A stretch of 64,000 bases of DNA from Phascolarctobacterium sp. Its GTDB lineage: Bacteria > Bacillota > Negativicutes > Acidaminococcales > Acidaminococcaceae. The notes below the pieces were generated by a model. The model had not been told where the DNA came from and ran no database searches. It was given only the letters and a program-made list of their open reading frames with translations. Of this stretch, positions 52,382 through 61,052 are shown piece by piece. The translations under genes were made by a program, and so were the position numbers. Every line of letters starts with the position of its first letter. Position 1 is the stretch's first letter. The stretch spans positions 1-64,000 of the forward strand of contig JAHHUH010000001.1 in NCBI GenBank assembly GCA_020024105.1, in the 5' to 3' direction.

Positions 52382-54538
52382 TTAGCGGTTGCTTGCTTCT
52401 ACGCTAAACAAGTTTTCAGTATGATATTTTTTAGCCGGTTTAAAGAGTCTGTAAAGGAAGTAAGCCAATACCAGAACTGCTAAACCAGTAAAGATGTCCA
52501 TAGCCTCGCCCAAAACCAGCACTCTGCCTAATTGGTAGATGACAAAGCATACGCAATAAGCAAAAATGTTTTGGTATGCCAGGGTGAATAAAGTCCATTT
52601 CGGGCTATTCATTTCCTGATGCATAGTTGCACTGGCTGCAAAGCAGGGAGAGTTCAACAGGTTGAATACCAGGAAGCTGAAAGCGCCTACAGCACTGGGG
52701 AAAATTGCCATAACAGCAGCCCACAGGCTAGCATCTTCTTCAGTTGCTTCAGCCAAGCCGGTCAAGATAGCTACGGTGCTGACAACTGCTTCCTTAGCAA
52801 CAAAGCCGGAAATTGCAGCAGCAACTGCCTGCCAGGTTGCAAAGCCCAGGGGAGCAAACAACGGAGCAATAGCACCACCAATAACAGCCATGAAGCTGTT
52901 TTCAGCTTCTACCATACCTACGGAACCATCAGCAATACCATAGCTTGCCAGATACCACATTACCATGCAGCTCAGGAAGATAATGGTAGCAGCTTTTCTC
53001 AAGAAGCCTTTAACGCGTTCCCAGGTGTGGAGCAATACGTTTTTCAAGGTCGGAATATGATAGGGAGGCAGCTCCATAACGAAGGGAGCCGGATCGCCAG
53101 CAAACATTTCAGTTTTCTTCAGGATGATGCAGGAAACGATAACTGCACCAAAGCCGATGAAATACATCAGGGAAGCCATGTACCATTCTCCACCCATGAT
53201 AGCACCACTTAACAAAGCAATAACCGGTAGCTTAGCACCGCAGGGAATGAAGGTAGTGGTCATAATGGTCAAACGACGGTCTCTTTCATTTTCAATGGTA
53301 CGGGTAGCCAAGATACCAGGGATACCGCAACCGGAGGAAATCAGCATGGGGATAAAGGATTTACCGCTCATACCGAACTGACGGAAGATTCTATCCATGA
53401 TGAAAGCTACACGAGCCATATAACCGCAGTCTTCCAAGAAGCTTAACAGCAGGAAGACGATAGCCATCTGAGGTACGAAGCCGATGGGGGCACCAACACC
53501 GCCGATAATGCCATCTACAACTAAGGAAATCATCCAATCCTCAGTACCCATAGCTTCCAGGGTTTCAGTAGCCCAACCCATAGCCCATTCACCAACGATA
53601 ACATCGTTAGTAAAGTCGGTAACAATGGTACCGATGGTTTCTACAGCGATGTAGTAAACCATGAACATTACTGCTGCGAAAATAGGCAATGCCAAAATTC
53701 TATTAGTTACAATCTTATCAATTCTATCAGAAATAGTTACAACGTTAGTTTTCTTAACTACTGCCTTTTGGATCAAACCGGTAATATAATCATAACGGGC
53801 GTTGGTAATGATGCTTTCGCTGTCATCCTCCAACTTATCCTCACAGGTAGTAATAATAGCATTCAGCTTGTCAACTTCAGCGGTAGTAAGCTCTAAACGT
53901 TTAGCAATTTCACGGTCACGTTCAAACAGTTTAATTAACTGCCAACGTGTACTGATACCGGATACCTTGTCACCAATAACTGCAGCGATTTCCTTCAAAG
54001 CAGCTTCCACTTCCGGTACAAAGGTTAAGTATTTAGGAGTTTTCTTGACTTTAGCAGCAGCTACAGCCTTTTCAGTAGCATCCTTAACACCTTTGCCATG
54101 CAAAGCGGTGGTTTCTACAATATCGCAGCCCAAAGCAGCTGCTACCTTATCAATATCAATCTTGTCACCTCTGCTGGTAACAACGTCCATCATGTTCAGG
54201 GCAATTGTCACAGGGAGACCCATTTCCAGGACTTGGGTGGTCAAATACAGATTACGTTCAATATTGGAACCATCAACGATATTTAAAACAGAGTCCACAT
54301 CTTCATCTAACAAATAGTTACGAGAAATTACTTCCTCTAGCGTATAGGGAGACAAAGAATAGATACCCGGTAAATCTGTAATAATAGCGTCTTCTTGACC
54401 TTTAACCTTGCCTTCCTTTTTTTCTACTGTTACACCAGGCCAGTTACCTACATACTGATTAGAACCAGTAAGTTCATTAAACATAGTAGTTTTACCACAG
54501 TTAGGGTTACCTACTAAAGCTATTTTTACCGTATTCAT
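52382..54538 (-). CDS. feoB: Ferrous iron transporter FeoB
   Basis: A 718-residue membrane protein. The N-terminal G domain has GNPNCGKTT (G1), 'GNWPGVTVEKKEG' (G2) and 'LPGIYSL' (G3) with NMMD (G4). A helical spacer of about residues 170-270 follows. The membrane part contains two Gate motifs, one around 'GFVPQMAIVFLLLSFLEDCGYMARVAF' and a conserved 'ISSGCGIPGILATRTI'. It imports Fe(II). GGAGGG precedes the ATG. The operon is feoA-feoA-feoB-Cys-rich protein. Confidence 0.96.
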   Translation of the reverse strand: MNTVKIALVGNPNCGKTTMFNELTGSNQYVGNWPGVTVEKKEGKVKGQEDAIITDLPGIYSLSPYTLEEVISRNYLLDEDVDSVLNIVDGSNIERNLYLTTQVLEMGLPVTIALNMMDVVTSRGDKIDIDKVAAALGCDIVETTALHGKGVKDATEKAVAAAKVKKTPKYLTFVPEVEAALKEIAAVIGDKVSGISTRWQLIKLFERDREIAKRLELTTAEVDKLNAIITTCEDKLEDDSESIITNARYDYITGLIQKAVVKKTNVVTISDRIDKIVTNRILALPIFAAVMFMVYYIAVETIGTIVTDFTNDVIVGEWAMGWATETLEAMGTEDWMISLVVDGIIGGVGAPIGFVPQMAIVFLLLSFLEDCGYMARVAFIMDRIFRQFGMSGKSFIPMLISSGCGIPGILATRTIENERDRRLTIMTTTFIPCGAKLPVIALLSGAIMGGEWYMASLMYFIGFGAVIVSCIILKKTEMFAGDPAPFVMELPPYHIPTLKNVLLHTWERVKGFLRKAATIIFLSCMVMWYLASYGIADGSVGMVEAENSFMAVIGGAIAPLFAPLGFATWQAVAAAISGFVAKEAVVSTVAILTGLAEATEEDASLWAAVMAIFPSAVGAFSFLVFNLLNSPCFAASATMHQEMNSPKWTLFTLAYQNIFAYCVCFVIYQLGRVLVLGEAMDIFTGLAVLVLAYFLYRLFKPAKKYHTENLFSVEASNR

Positions 54539-54567
54539 TTTTTCCCTCCAAAAAAATTCCTCAAAGA

Positions 54568-54789
54568 TTATTCTACCAAAATATTTTCTGCCTCAGATTT
54601 TCTCAAAGACAGCTCGTAACCTCTTACAGTCACTTCGATGGGATCTCCTAGAGGAGCAACCTTGCGTACAAAAACTCTTACGCCCTTGGTAATTCCCATA
54701 TCCATAATTCTGCGCTTTACAGCACCTTCACCAGCTAATCTTTTCACAATAACGGTACTGCCAACGCTTACATCCTTCAAAGTATCCAC
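54568..54789 (-). CDS. feoA: FeoA-domain protein (second copy)
   Basis: A 73-residue SH3-like FeoA protein: 'SVGSTVIVKRLAGEGAVKRRIMDMGITKGVRVFVRKVAPLGDPIEVTVRGYELSLRKSEA'. This copy has the full FeoA pattern. It probably supports FeoB. The start is GTG with AAGGAGG about 10 nt upstream. It lies 30 nt before feoB. Confidence 0.92.
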   Translation of the reverse strand: MDTLKDVSVGSTVIVKRLAGEGAVKRRIMDMGITKGVRVFVRKVAPLGDPIEVTVRGYELSLRKSEAENILVE

Positions 54790-54834
54790 GAAAGACTCGC
54801 CTCCTTCTCATTTTTAATTTTCAAACATTACAAA

Positions 54835-55047
54835 TTAAACAAAAATTCTAGCAGCCATCCCTCTATCAAGCGCAACTCTAGTATCTTTGACATTGACAAT
54901 GATATTTCCATTAAACTGAGAGACAACGCAAATGCTTGCCCCTGGGATAAATCCCATACTCTCCAAATATCGTCTTGTTTCCTCTCTGCCACGGATCATT
55001 ACAATTGTCTGCGGTTCACCGAGTGTTGTCATAATTAACGGAATCAT
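54835..55047 (-). CDS. FeoA-domain protein (first copy, divergent)
   Basis: A 70-residue FeoA-like protein: 'IRGREETRRYLESMGFIPGASICVVSQFNGNIIVNVKDTRVALDRGMAARI'. It is clearly related to the second copy but more divergent, so the two probably differ in role. GGAGG lies just before the ATG. It is the first gene of the feo operon and has a leader of about 230 nt. Confidence 0.9.
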   Translation of the reverse strand: MIPLIMTTLGEPQTIVMIRGREETRRYLESMGFIPGASICVVSQFNGNIIVNVKDTRVALDRGMAARIFV

Positions 55048-55098
55048 AGTTGCCTCCTAATTTTAAGACCAGGTACTAATATATTTGTAAAATATATA

Positions 55099-55122
55099 TG
55101 TGGTTACCAAATGATAACCACA
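55099..55122 (-). promoter_or_regulatory. Inverted repeat in the feo leader
   Basis: TGTGGTTA and TAACCACA, with perfect 8-nt arms and an 8-nt loop. It is followed on the minus strand by TATATATTTTA. It may be an attenuator hairpin or an operator; neither is shown. Confidence 0.4.
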
Positions 55123-55259
55123 TACGATTTGAACTGTATTAACAAATTTACAATGCAAGAAGAAGTTAGATACGCCAACTACAGTGCATAAAATGAGCCG
55201 TTGCACATGTAAGAGAATCGTGTATAGAATCTTATTGAAGCGAATATTAAAACTTAGAG

Positions 55260-55318
55260 AAGTTAGCTATATCTAACTCTTGTTGAAGTTATTATCACAC
55301 AAAGCTTATTACTTGTCA
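55260..55318 (-). promoter_or_regulatory. feo promoter with a DtxR-like operator
   Basis: TTGACA (55313-55318) and GATAAT (55290-55295) on the minus strand with exactly 17 nt between. The palindrome AGTTAGATATAGCTAACT (55260-55277) begins 12 nt after the -10 and so overlaps the expected transcript start. Its TTAG...CTAA arms resemble DtxR/IdeR/MntR sites. Confidence 0.7.
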
Positions 55319-55538
55319 ATAGTAATTTTTAACCTTTTTATTGATATTTTTATTTATTTGAAGGGCTTTTTAATTGATAATAATGATACTATTCTTTTTT
55401 TATTACATTATATTTAAATTATTAATATAAATATTTCCTATAAAAGTAATATAAGACTGTAATCTCTTTTTTTGCCGGTCAAGCAAAAAAAGTTAAAAAG
55501 CTTACATATTTAAAAATTTTATTGTTGTCTCAGTGCTC
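55319..55538. other. AT-rich stretch between the bio and feo operons
   Basis: There is no gene here. GATAATAATGATACTATT at 55376-55393 resembles a degenerate Fur box and lies about 60 nt upstream of the feo -35. I see no terminator hairpin of normal strength for the bio operon other than a short AGCAAAAAAAG tract near 55483. Confidence 0.4.
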
Positions 55539-56701
55539 TCAGCCCAAGGTACAATGTAATTTTTCCCGACAGTTTACCAGAGCTGCCACCAAACCGTCCA
55601 TGTTCTCCCGGGTATGAGTAGACATTAGAGTAATACGCAAGCGGGCCGTTCCTTTGGCAACGGTGGGATAACGGATGGCTGCAATATAATAGCCCTCCGT
55701 CCTCAGCTTTGCCATTATCCGCATGGACAGGCCTTCATCACCAATAATAATAGTAGTGTGCACCTGAGCATGGATTCCATTTTCCTGCAGACGGTGACAA
55801 AAGTAGCGAATATTTTTCTGTAAGCAGGTAACCCGCTCCGGCTCCTGCATAAGTAGCTCCAGGCCCTTAATAGCAGTGGACAGGGACACGGGAGCCAAGG
55901 AGGTAGAAAAAAAAACTCCGGGCATGGTTTACTAAATAATCTATTAAAAGCTGTGAGCCACAAACAACCCCCCCCTCACAGCCGATGGATTTGCTTAAGG
56001 TCCCCATAAGAACATCTACGGAACCTTCCATATTATAGTATTCCTCCGTACCTCTGCCGGTAGCACCAATAACACCGGTAGCATGACCTCATCAATCATG
56101 GACAGGAGCTTATATTTTTGTGCCAGCCCTACCAGGCCTGGTAGATTGACGATATCACCATCCATGCTGAAAACTCCATCACTGACAATTAGACCGGTAC
56201 AGCCCACATGCTCCTGCAGTTTCCTTTCCAGATCCTCCATATCATTATGCCGATATACACCAGCTTCGCTCTGGCCAAACGACAGCCATCAATGATACTG
56301 GCATGATTTAGTTCATCACTATAAATATATTCTACCACGCCGGCTAGAGCTGAAATAATGCCAACATTAGCCATATAGCCCGTATTGAATACTAGCGCTG
56401 CCTCCCGCTGCTTAAACTGGGCTAATAACCGCTCTAAATGCAGGTGCAGGCTAAGGGTACCAGTAGTTAAGCGGGAGCCACCGGAGCCGGTACCATAAGC
56501 TGTGGTCATAGCACGGACATAATCCTTGACAGCTGGTTCATTACACATATCCAGATAGCTGTTAGAAGAAAAAAGATGCTGTTTTCTTCCCTCCACCATC
56601 ACCAGCCTGCTCTGGGGCGAGGTAAATTCCGTCAGATAACGTCGTAGCTGTTTCTGTTCCAGAGCCGCTAAATCGGCCCTCATACCATCCCATTTATCCA
56701 T
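55539..56701 (-). pseudogene. bioF: bioF (8-amino-7-oxononanoate synthase), frameshifted
   Basis: The gene is recognisable in three frames. It starts MDKWDGMRADLAAL, runs through 'SNSYLDMCNEP', 'YGTGSGGSRLTTG' and 'NTGYMANVGIISAL', and then shifts near 56255 (1 nt lost after LVY), near 56086 (1 nt lost before HATG) and at the 9-A tract at 55907-55915. The PLP-lysine motif TLSKSIG is present in the third segment. A working enzyme would have about 387 residues; none can be made from this sequence without frame repair. GAGGAAG precedes the start. It is the last gene of the bio operon. Confidence 0.85.
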
Positions 56702-56709
56702 ATTCTTCC

Positions 56710-57449
56710 TCATTTCTGTGTGAAACGCACCAAAACTCTTTGCTCCTGTAAATATTTAATACAAGCCGCAGCCTCCTCAGGAGCACCCCTATAAAGGAAG
56801 ATACGACCACCATCAGGACAACCCATGGCCTTTAGCTTAGTAATACGTACATAGCCCATGTCTTTAGAGGCGATATAGCCGGTAACATAATCAGGGTCAT
56901 CAGAAATGCATAGTTCTCCTAAAATATTAGGATGATGTGCTACCTTGGTAGCTAGAACCAGAGCTTCACGAAAATGATTCTTATACTCAGAATCCTCCAA
57001 ATCCCCCTCCAAGTCCATATAGGTGGCCCTTATCCCCCTTTCAGGATCTGGCTCTAAACGCTCCAGAGTATCTACATTTAGAAGTATTGCACCACGCATG
57101 CCCCAGGTATCCTTCATTTTCCCTAAAATAGCTTCACAATTATGAACACCTGTAGTGGCCAAAAGCTCTGCCAGCTTAGTGCGTCCCTCCGCATAGGTAG
57201 CTACCTCCACCGTAGTTACCAGTAAAGCATCCAGATAAAGCACCTCCTCCGGTAGCACGCGTTCCACCTTCAGGTTGAGGCATCAGCCTCTCCCTTGGAA
57301 TGATGTAGAACATGCTCCAGCAGCTGTTGACAGACCTTGTCCAGCTCGGTCACAGTAACAATTCTTTTCGCGCCGGAAACATGAATATCTTTTTCCCCTT
57401 CTTTACGACTAGCACGCATTTTTACACTAAATAACTGCTGCTCCATCAT
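56710..57449 (-). pseudogene. bioW: bioW (6-carboxyhexanoate-CoA ligase), frameshifted
   Basis: The N-terminus (57270-57449; MMEQQLFSVKMRAS ... KDIHVSGAKRIV) ends in TGA at 57270. The rest (56710-57267; 'ERVLPEEVLYLDAL' to 'YLQEQRVLVRFTQK') is in another frame, in line with loss of one T after ACC. Together they give a BioW of normal length (about 246 residues), which activates pimelate for biotin synthesis. The GTG at 57267 could start the remnant, but it would lack part of the adenylating N-terminus. Confidence 0.8.
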
Positions 57450-57464
57450 TTACATCCCCTTTAC

Positions 57465-57951
57465 TTACTGCAAACTTAAGCCACTATATTTCAAAGCACG
57501 TTCCACCATGGGAATAACAAAAAGTACCCCACCGCCGTAAAGACCATTCCAGGCACCGCTGCCAGGCCGGTACCTGGAGCATATAGGCAACAACCAGACG
57601 GGCACAGGCGGTACCAAGAGGACCTGCTACAATAACTGCTAGACGATATTTACGGCCAAATTCTACAATTAGACCGGCTACAATACGGAAAACCATGGCA
57701 ATAACTACATTCCAGATGGTATGTGTACCCAAAAGTAATTGGATAATACTTAAACAAATGCCAATTCCCAGATAACGCTTAAAGCCAACCATATAGGCCA
57801 AACAAACCACATAGGGTGCAGAAAGCTGAAATTCAGTTCCTAGAAAAACGGAGGGCAGCTTTATCATGCCTAATAAAACCAGAATGGCAGATAAAATTCC
57901 ATCAATAATCAACTGCTTGCTTAGACTTAACTTTTTTCCATCGTTTTGCAT
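57465..57951 (-). pseudogene. ECF-type transporter S component, frameshifted
   Basis: The first 120 or so residues are a normal hydrophobic S component ('KQLIIDGILSAILVLLGMIK', 'LSAPYVVCLAYMVGF'). After 'VAYMLQ' the original frame becomes polar, while the next frame reads 'GTGLAAVPGMVFTAVGYF' and a third 'LFVIPMVERALKYSGLSLQ' to a TAA at 57465. At least two single-base shifts are therefore needed. Because it heads a BirA-controlled biotin operon, it may have imported pimelate or another biotin precursor; this is inference. It is not an evident BioY. Confidence 0.65.
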
Positions 57952-57964
57952 ATAAATCTCCTTC

Positions 57965-58033
57965 TGTGTTAATCTATGTTTTCTTAATGGTTAACATACT
58001 TGTTGTAATAGCACCTGTTAGCAGTATTGTCAA
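57965..58033 (-). promoter_or_regulatory. bio promoter and BirA-like operator
   Basis: TTGACA (58028-58033) and TATTAC (58005-58010) on the minus strand have a 17-nt spacer. Just downstream is the dyad ATGTTAACC-N14-GATTAACACA (57965-57997), close to Firmicute BirA sites (TTGTTAACC and GGTTAACAA). A further GTTAAC half site lies at 58050-58056. Confidence 0.7.
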
Positions 58034-58063
58034 CTTAATTTATTTTTATGTTAACCAAAGTTA

Positions 58064-58100
58064 TAAAAAAAGACCGCATACCCACAGGTACCCGGTCCTT
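58064..58100 (-). terminator. Rho-independent terminator after tyrS
   Basis: GACCG...TACC pairs with GGTA...CGGTC on the minus strand, followed by seven T. Confidence 0.75.
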
Positions 58101-58118
58101 AAAATAAAATTTGTATTA

Positions 58119-59345
58119 TTATGCTTTCAGAACGATTTTACGATAAATTTTCTTGCCCTTACGCAATTTGATACCAGTAGCCAAAGCAGCCTTAGCAACA
58201 ACATAGTTAATATCGCTAATTTTTTCACCATCAATGGTTACTGCATTTTGCTGTACCAGACGTCTAGCCTCAGACTTGCTGGCAGTCAGTTTGCATAATG
58301 CCATCAGCTCGGTAAGCATCATGCCTTCTTCCGGAATTTCAGTCGGCTCTAGCTCGGTGGTAGGCATATTGCTGTCATCACCTGCAGCAGCAAATAAAGC
58401 ATGGGAGGTTTCCTGAGCCTTTTTAGCTTCCTCTTCACCATGAACCATCTTGGTTAATTCAAAAGCCAACAGCTCTTTTTTCTCATTAATACGGCTGTCA
58501 TCCCATTTTTCGATTTCTGCAATTTTCTCCAGAGAAATAAAGGTCAGCATGCGCATGCATTTCATTACATCAGCATCATTGATGTTACGCCAGTATTGAT
58601 AGAATTCGAAGGGAGAGGTCTTGTTAGGATCAAGCCAAACAGCACCCTTAGCAGTTTTACCCATCTTCTTGCCTTCGCTATTCATCAACAAGGTAATGGT
58701 CATAGCGTAAGCATCATCACCAGTCTTACGGCGAATCAATTCGGTACCGGCCAACATATTGCTCCACTGGTCATCACCACCAAACTGCATATTGCAGCCA
58801 TAATGGTTATGCAGGTAGTAGAAATCATAGGATTGCATAATCATGTAGTTAAATTCAAAGAAGCTCAAGCCACGTTCCATACGGGACTTGTAGCATTCAG
58901 CACGCAGCATGTTGTTAACGGAGAAGCAGGTACCTACCTCACGAAGCATATCAATATAATTCAGCTTCAAAAGCCAATCAGCATTATTAACAGCAATGGC
59001 AGCATCATCACCAAATTCGATGAAGCGTTCCATTTGTTTTTTAAAGCATTCGCAGTTATGCTCAATAGTTTCTGCATTCATCATGGAACGCATGTCGGTT
59101 CTGCCGGAGGGGTCACCAATGAAGCCGGTACCGCCACCTAAAAGAACAACCGGTTTATTACCAGCCATTTGTAAACGTTTCATCAGGCATAAAGCCATAA
59201 AGTGACCAACATGCAGGGAATCTGCGGTAGGGTCAAAACCGATATAGAAACGAGCACCGCCATTATTGATCAGCTCTCTGATTTCCGGCTCATCAGTTAC
59301 TTGGGCGATTAAGCCTCTCGCTTGTAATTCTTCGTAAATTTCCAT
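58119..59345 (-). CDS. tyrS: Tyrosyl-tRNA synthetase
   Basis: A 408-residue class I synthetase. The HIGH-like motif is HVGH in 'DSLHVGHFMAL', the KMSKS-like motif is KMGKT in 'GKKMGKTAKGAVWLD', and a C-terminal S4 RNA-binding domain covers about residues 345-405. It is controlled by the T-box leader upstream. Confidence 0.97.
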   Translation of the reverse strand: MEIYEELQARGLIAQVTDEPEIRELINNGGARFYIGFDPTADSLHVGHFMALCLMKRLQMAGNKPVVLLGGGTGFIGDPSGRTDMRSMMNAETIEHNCECFKKQMERFIEFGDDAAIAVNNADWLLKLNYIDMLREVGTCFSVNNMLRAECYKSRMERGLSFFEFNYMIMQSYDFYYLHNHYGCNMQFGGDDQWSNMLAGTELIRRKTGDDAYAMTITLLMNSEGKKMGKTAKGAVWLDPNKTSPFEFYQYWRNINDADVMKCMRMLTFISLEKIAEIEKWDDSRINEKKELLAFELTKMVHGEEEAKKAQETSHALFAAAGDDSNMPTTELEPTEIPEEGMMLTELMALCKLTASKSEARRLVQQNAVTIDGEKISDINYVVAKAALATGIKLRKGKKIYRKIVLKA

Positions 59346-59367
59346 GTTTAAACCTCCAAATTAATAA

Positions 59368-59640
59368 TAAAAAAGTCCTCTGCTCCTAAAAGGAACAGAG
59401 GACGAAGTTATCGTGGTACCACCTCTATTAGCAGCCTCCTCGCGAAGACTACCTCTACGTGTGCAAGACACTAACGCTGTAGCGGGCGCACCCGTCCTAC
59501 CCTACTTAATTTCAGGCGGCAGCTCCAGAATGTATTCAGCCCAACCTCCTTGCATCCTCACAGCAGCCGGATGCTCTCTGAAAATTCAGCTTGGCCTACT
59601 TCTTTCCTTCATAGCTTTAGCATATTTACACTGCCACTTA
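59368..59640 (-). promoter_or_regulatory. Tyrosine T-box leader of tyrS
   Basis: The T-box core TGGTACCACG is at 59412-59421 on the minus strand. Stem I carries 'CTGAATACATTC', giving specifier codon TAC (59532-59534), which is tyrosine and agrees with the gene. The terminator GTCCTCTG...CAGAGGAC plus six T is at 59368-59404. Uncharged tRNA-Tyr should favour the antiterminator and raise tyrS expression. The promoter is probably TTGACT near 59673, with a TATGTT-like -10. Confidence 0.93.
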
Positions 59641-59695
59641 GCATAACATATTTTCTTAGAAAAAGAAAGAGTCAAAAATAATTTTTTAATGAAAT

Positions 59696-60418
59696 TTACA
59701 ATCTTACCTCATCATAAAGCTGCCTTACCACAGCATCTGCTAAGGCACCAATGCTGGAAATAGACCTTTCCTGGGGTAAGCCGGAGGCATCATAGCCCAA
59801 GGGCAGTTCCGTACAAGCTGTCATAACAGGTAAATCCCGCTCCTGCCACAATTCTTCTACTAAAGCCTTCATAATTGTACCTGCCTGCAGAAAATGGTTA
59901 GCCTTTACCTGGTTAATTACCTCCTGGACACGGTCACTCTGCTCTTCATTGGGAATATAAAGGGTAAAATGATATTTGTCAGCCACCTTCTGGTAAAGTC
60001 CAGAAGCACGAGTTCCCTTCGTAGAGAGCATCCAGACACCCTCCGGAGAAAGCTTTTGTGCTGCCAAAACAGTTTCTTCTATGATGTGTACCAGGGGAAC
60101 GGGCAGCTCCTCAACAAATTCATTAATAAAATAATGGGCTGTATTACAGGGTACCGCCAATACATCCGCCCCCATAGCACAGAGCTGCAGCAAGTCCTGT
60201 TTTAATCTAAGTGCGGGAGAAGGACCCTGCCCGAAAATAGCAGCTCCCCGGTCAGGAATCTCACTATCACCCAGCATGTAGATGACAGGGTGCTCCTGGT
60301 CAATGGAAGCAGGACATTTTACCGCCAGTTGGCGTAAAAATTCTGCTGCTGCCGCCGGTCCCATACCGCCTACTACTCCCAATTTTTTACCATTCTTCAC
60401 ATATTTAACCTCTTCCAT
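59696..60418 (-). CDS. Aspartate/glutamate racemase family protein
   Basis: A 240-residue cofactor-independent racemase. It starts 'KLGVVGGMGPAAAAEFLRQL'; the two catalytic cysteines lie in VPCNTAH (about residue 92) and TACTELPLG (about residue 200). This is the YgeA/RacD type, not MurI. Aspartate is the likeliest substrate but is not proven. The ATG at 60418 is preferred over an upstream TTG. Confidence 0.88.
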   Translation of the reverse strand: MEEVKYVKNGKKLGVVGGMGPAAAAEFLRQLAVKCPASIDQEHPVIYMLGDSEIPDRGAAIFGQGPSPALRLKQDLLQLCAMGADVLAVPCNTAHYFINEFVEELPVPLVHIIEETVLAAQKLSPEGVWMLSTKGTRASGLYQKVADKYHFTLYIPNEEQSDRVQEVINQVKANHFLQAGTIMKALVEELWQERDLPVMTACTELPLGYDASGLPQERSISSIGALADAVVRQLYDEVRL

Positions 60419-60513
60419 CCTCAAAACCTCACTCTGTGTAAAATTTTTATTACGCTTAGTTTACCATAAAACAACTATACAATCCAACAAATATTATGTA
60501 TACAGTTTTTAGA

Positions 60514-60542
60514 TTGACACTTCAAACTGTTAACAGTACAAT
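60514..60542 (+). promoter_or_regulatory. Promoter of the ybaK-like gene
   Basis: TTGACA (60514-60519) and TACAAT (60537-60542) with a 17-nt spacer, about 37 nt before the chosen start. Confidence 0.85.
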
Positions 60543-60579
60543 AAAGGCAATAAAAGCTAACGAGAAAGAAGGAATGAGA

Positions 60580-61050
60580 ATGTCCATTGAAAAAGTACGC
60601 ACATCTTTTAGTCACTTACAAATAGCTGAAAGAATTTTGGAATTTGCCACCTCCACTGCTACCGTAGAACTGGCCGCCATAGCAGCTGGCTGTGAACCTG
60701 CCCGTATCGCCAAAACTCTTTCCTTTAAGCAGGGCGAGGACTGTATTCTAATCGTTACCGCTGGTGACCGTAAAATAGATAATAGTAAATATAAACACTG
60801 TTTTGGCTGTAAGGCTAAAATGCTGGCAGCTGAGGAGGTTGAACCCCTGATTGGTCATAAAATCGGAGGAGTCTGTCCCTTTGCTATTAATCCCGATGTA
60901 AAGGTTTTCCTGGATGAATCCCTCAAGCAGTATGCCTCTGTTTTTCCAGCCTGTGGTAGCTCCAATAGTGCCATTGAATTGACCCCGGAGGAACTGGAAC
61001 GCTATTCCTGTAATTTTCAGGCATGGGTTGATGTTTGCAAGGAGAGCTAA
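60580..61050 (+). CDS. YbaK/EbsC-family aminoacyl-tRNA deacylase
   Basis: A 156-residue YbaK-fold protein. It has 'TVELAAIAAGCEPARIAKTLSF', 'FGCKAKMLAAEEVEPLIGHKIGGVCPFAI' with the catalytic Lys region, and 'VFPACGSSNSAIELTPEEL'. These enzymes clear mischarged tRNAs (Cys- or Ala-tRNAPro). The start at 60580 follows AAGGA by 7 nt and gives family length; an earlier start at 60496 would precede the promoter. The next gene begins 2 nt after its stop. Confidence 0.88.
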   Translation: MSIEKVRTSFSHLQIAERILEFATSTATVELAAIAAGCEPARIAKTLSFKQGEDCILIVTAGDRKIDNSKYKHCFGCKAKMLAAEEVEPLIGHKIGGVCPFAINPDVKVFLDESLKQYASVFPACGSSNSAIELTPEELERYSCNFQAWVDVCKES

Positions 61051-61052
61051 TC

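Noticed and set aside
55539..57951. Sequencing error as the cause of the biotin gene frameshifts
   Set aside because: It cannot be fully excluded, but about 40 kb of neighbouring core genes show no frameshifts, and most of the shifts here are outside homopolymers. Decay is favoured.
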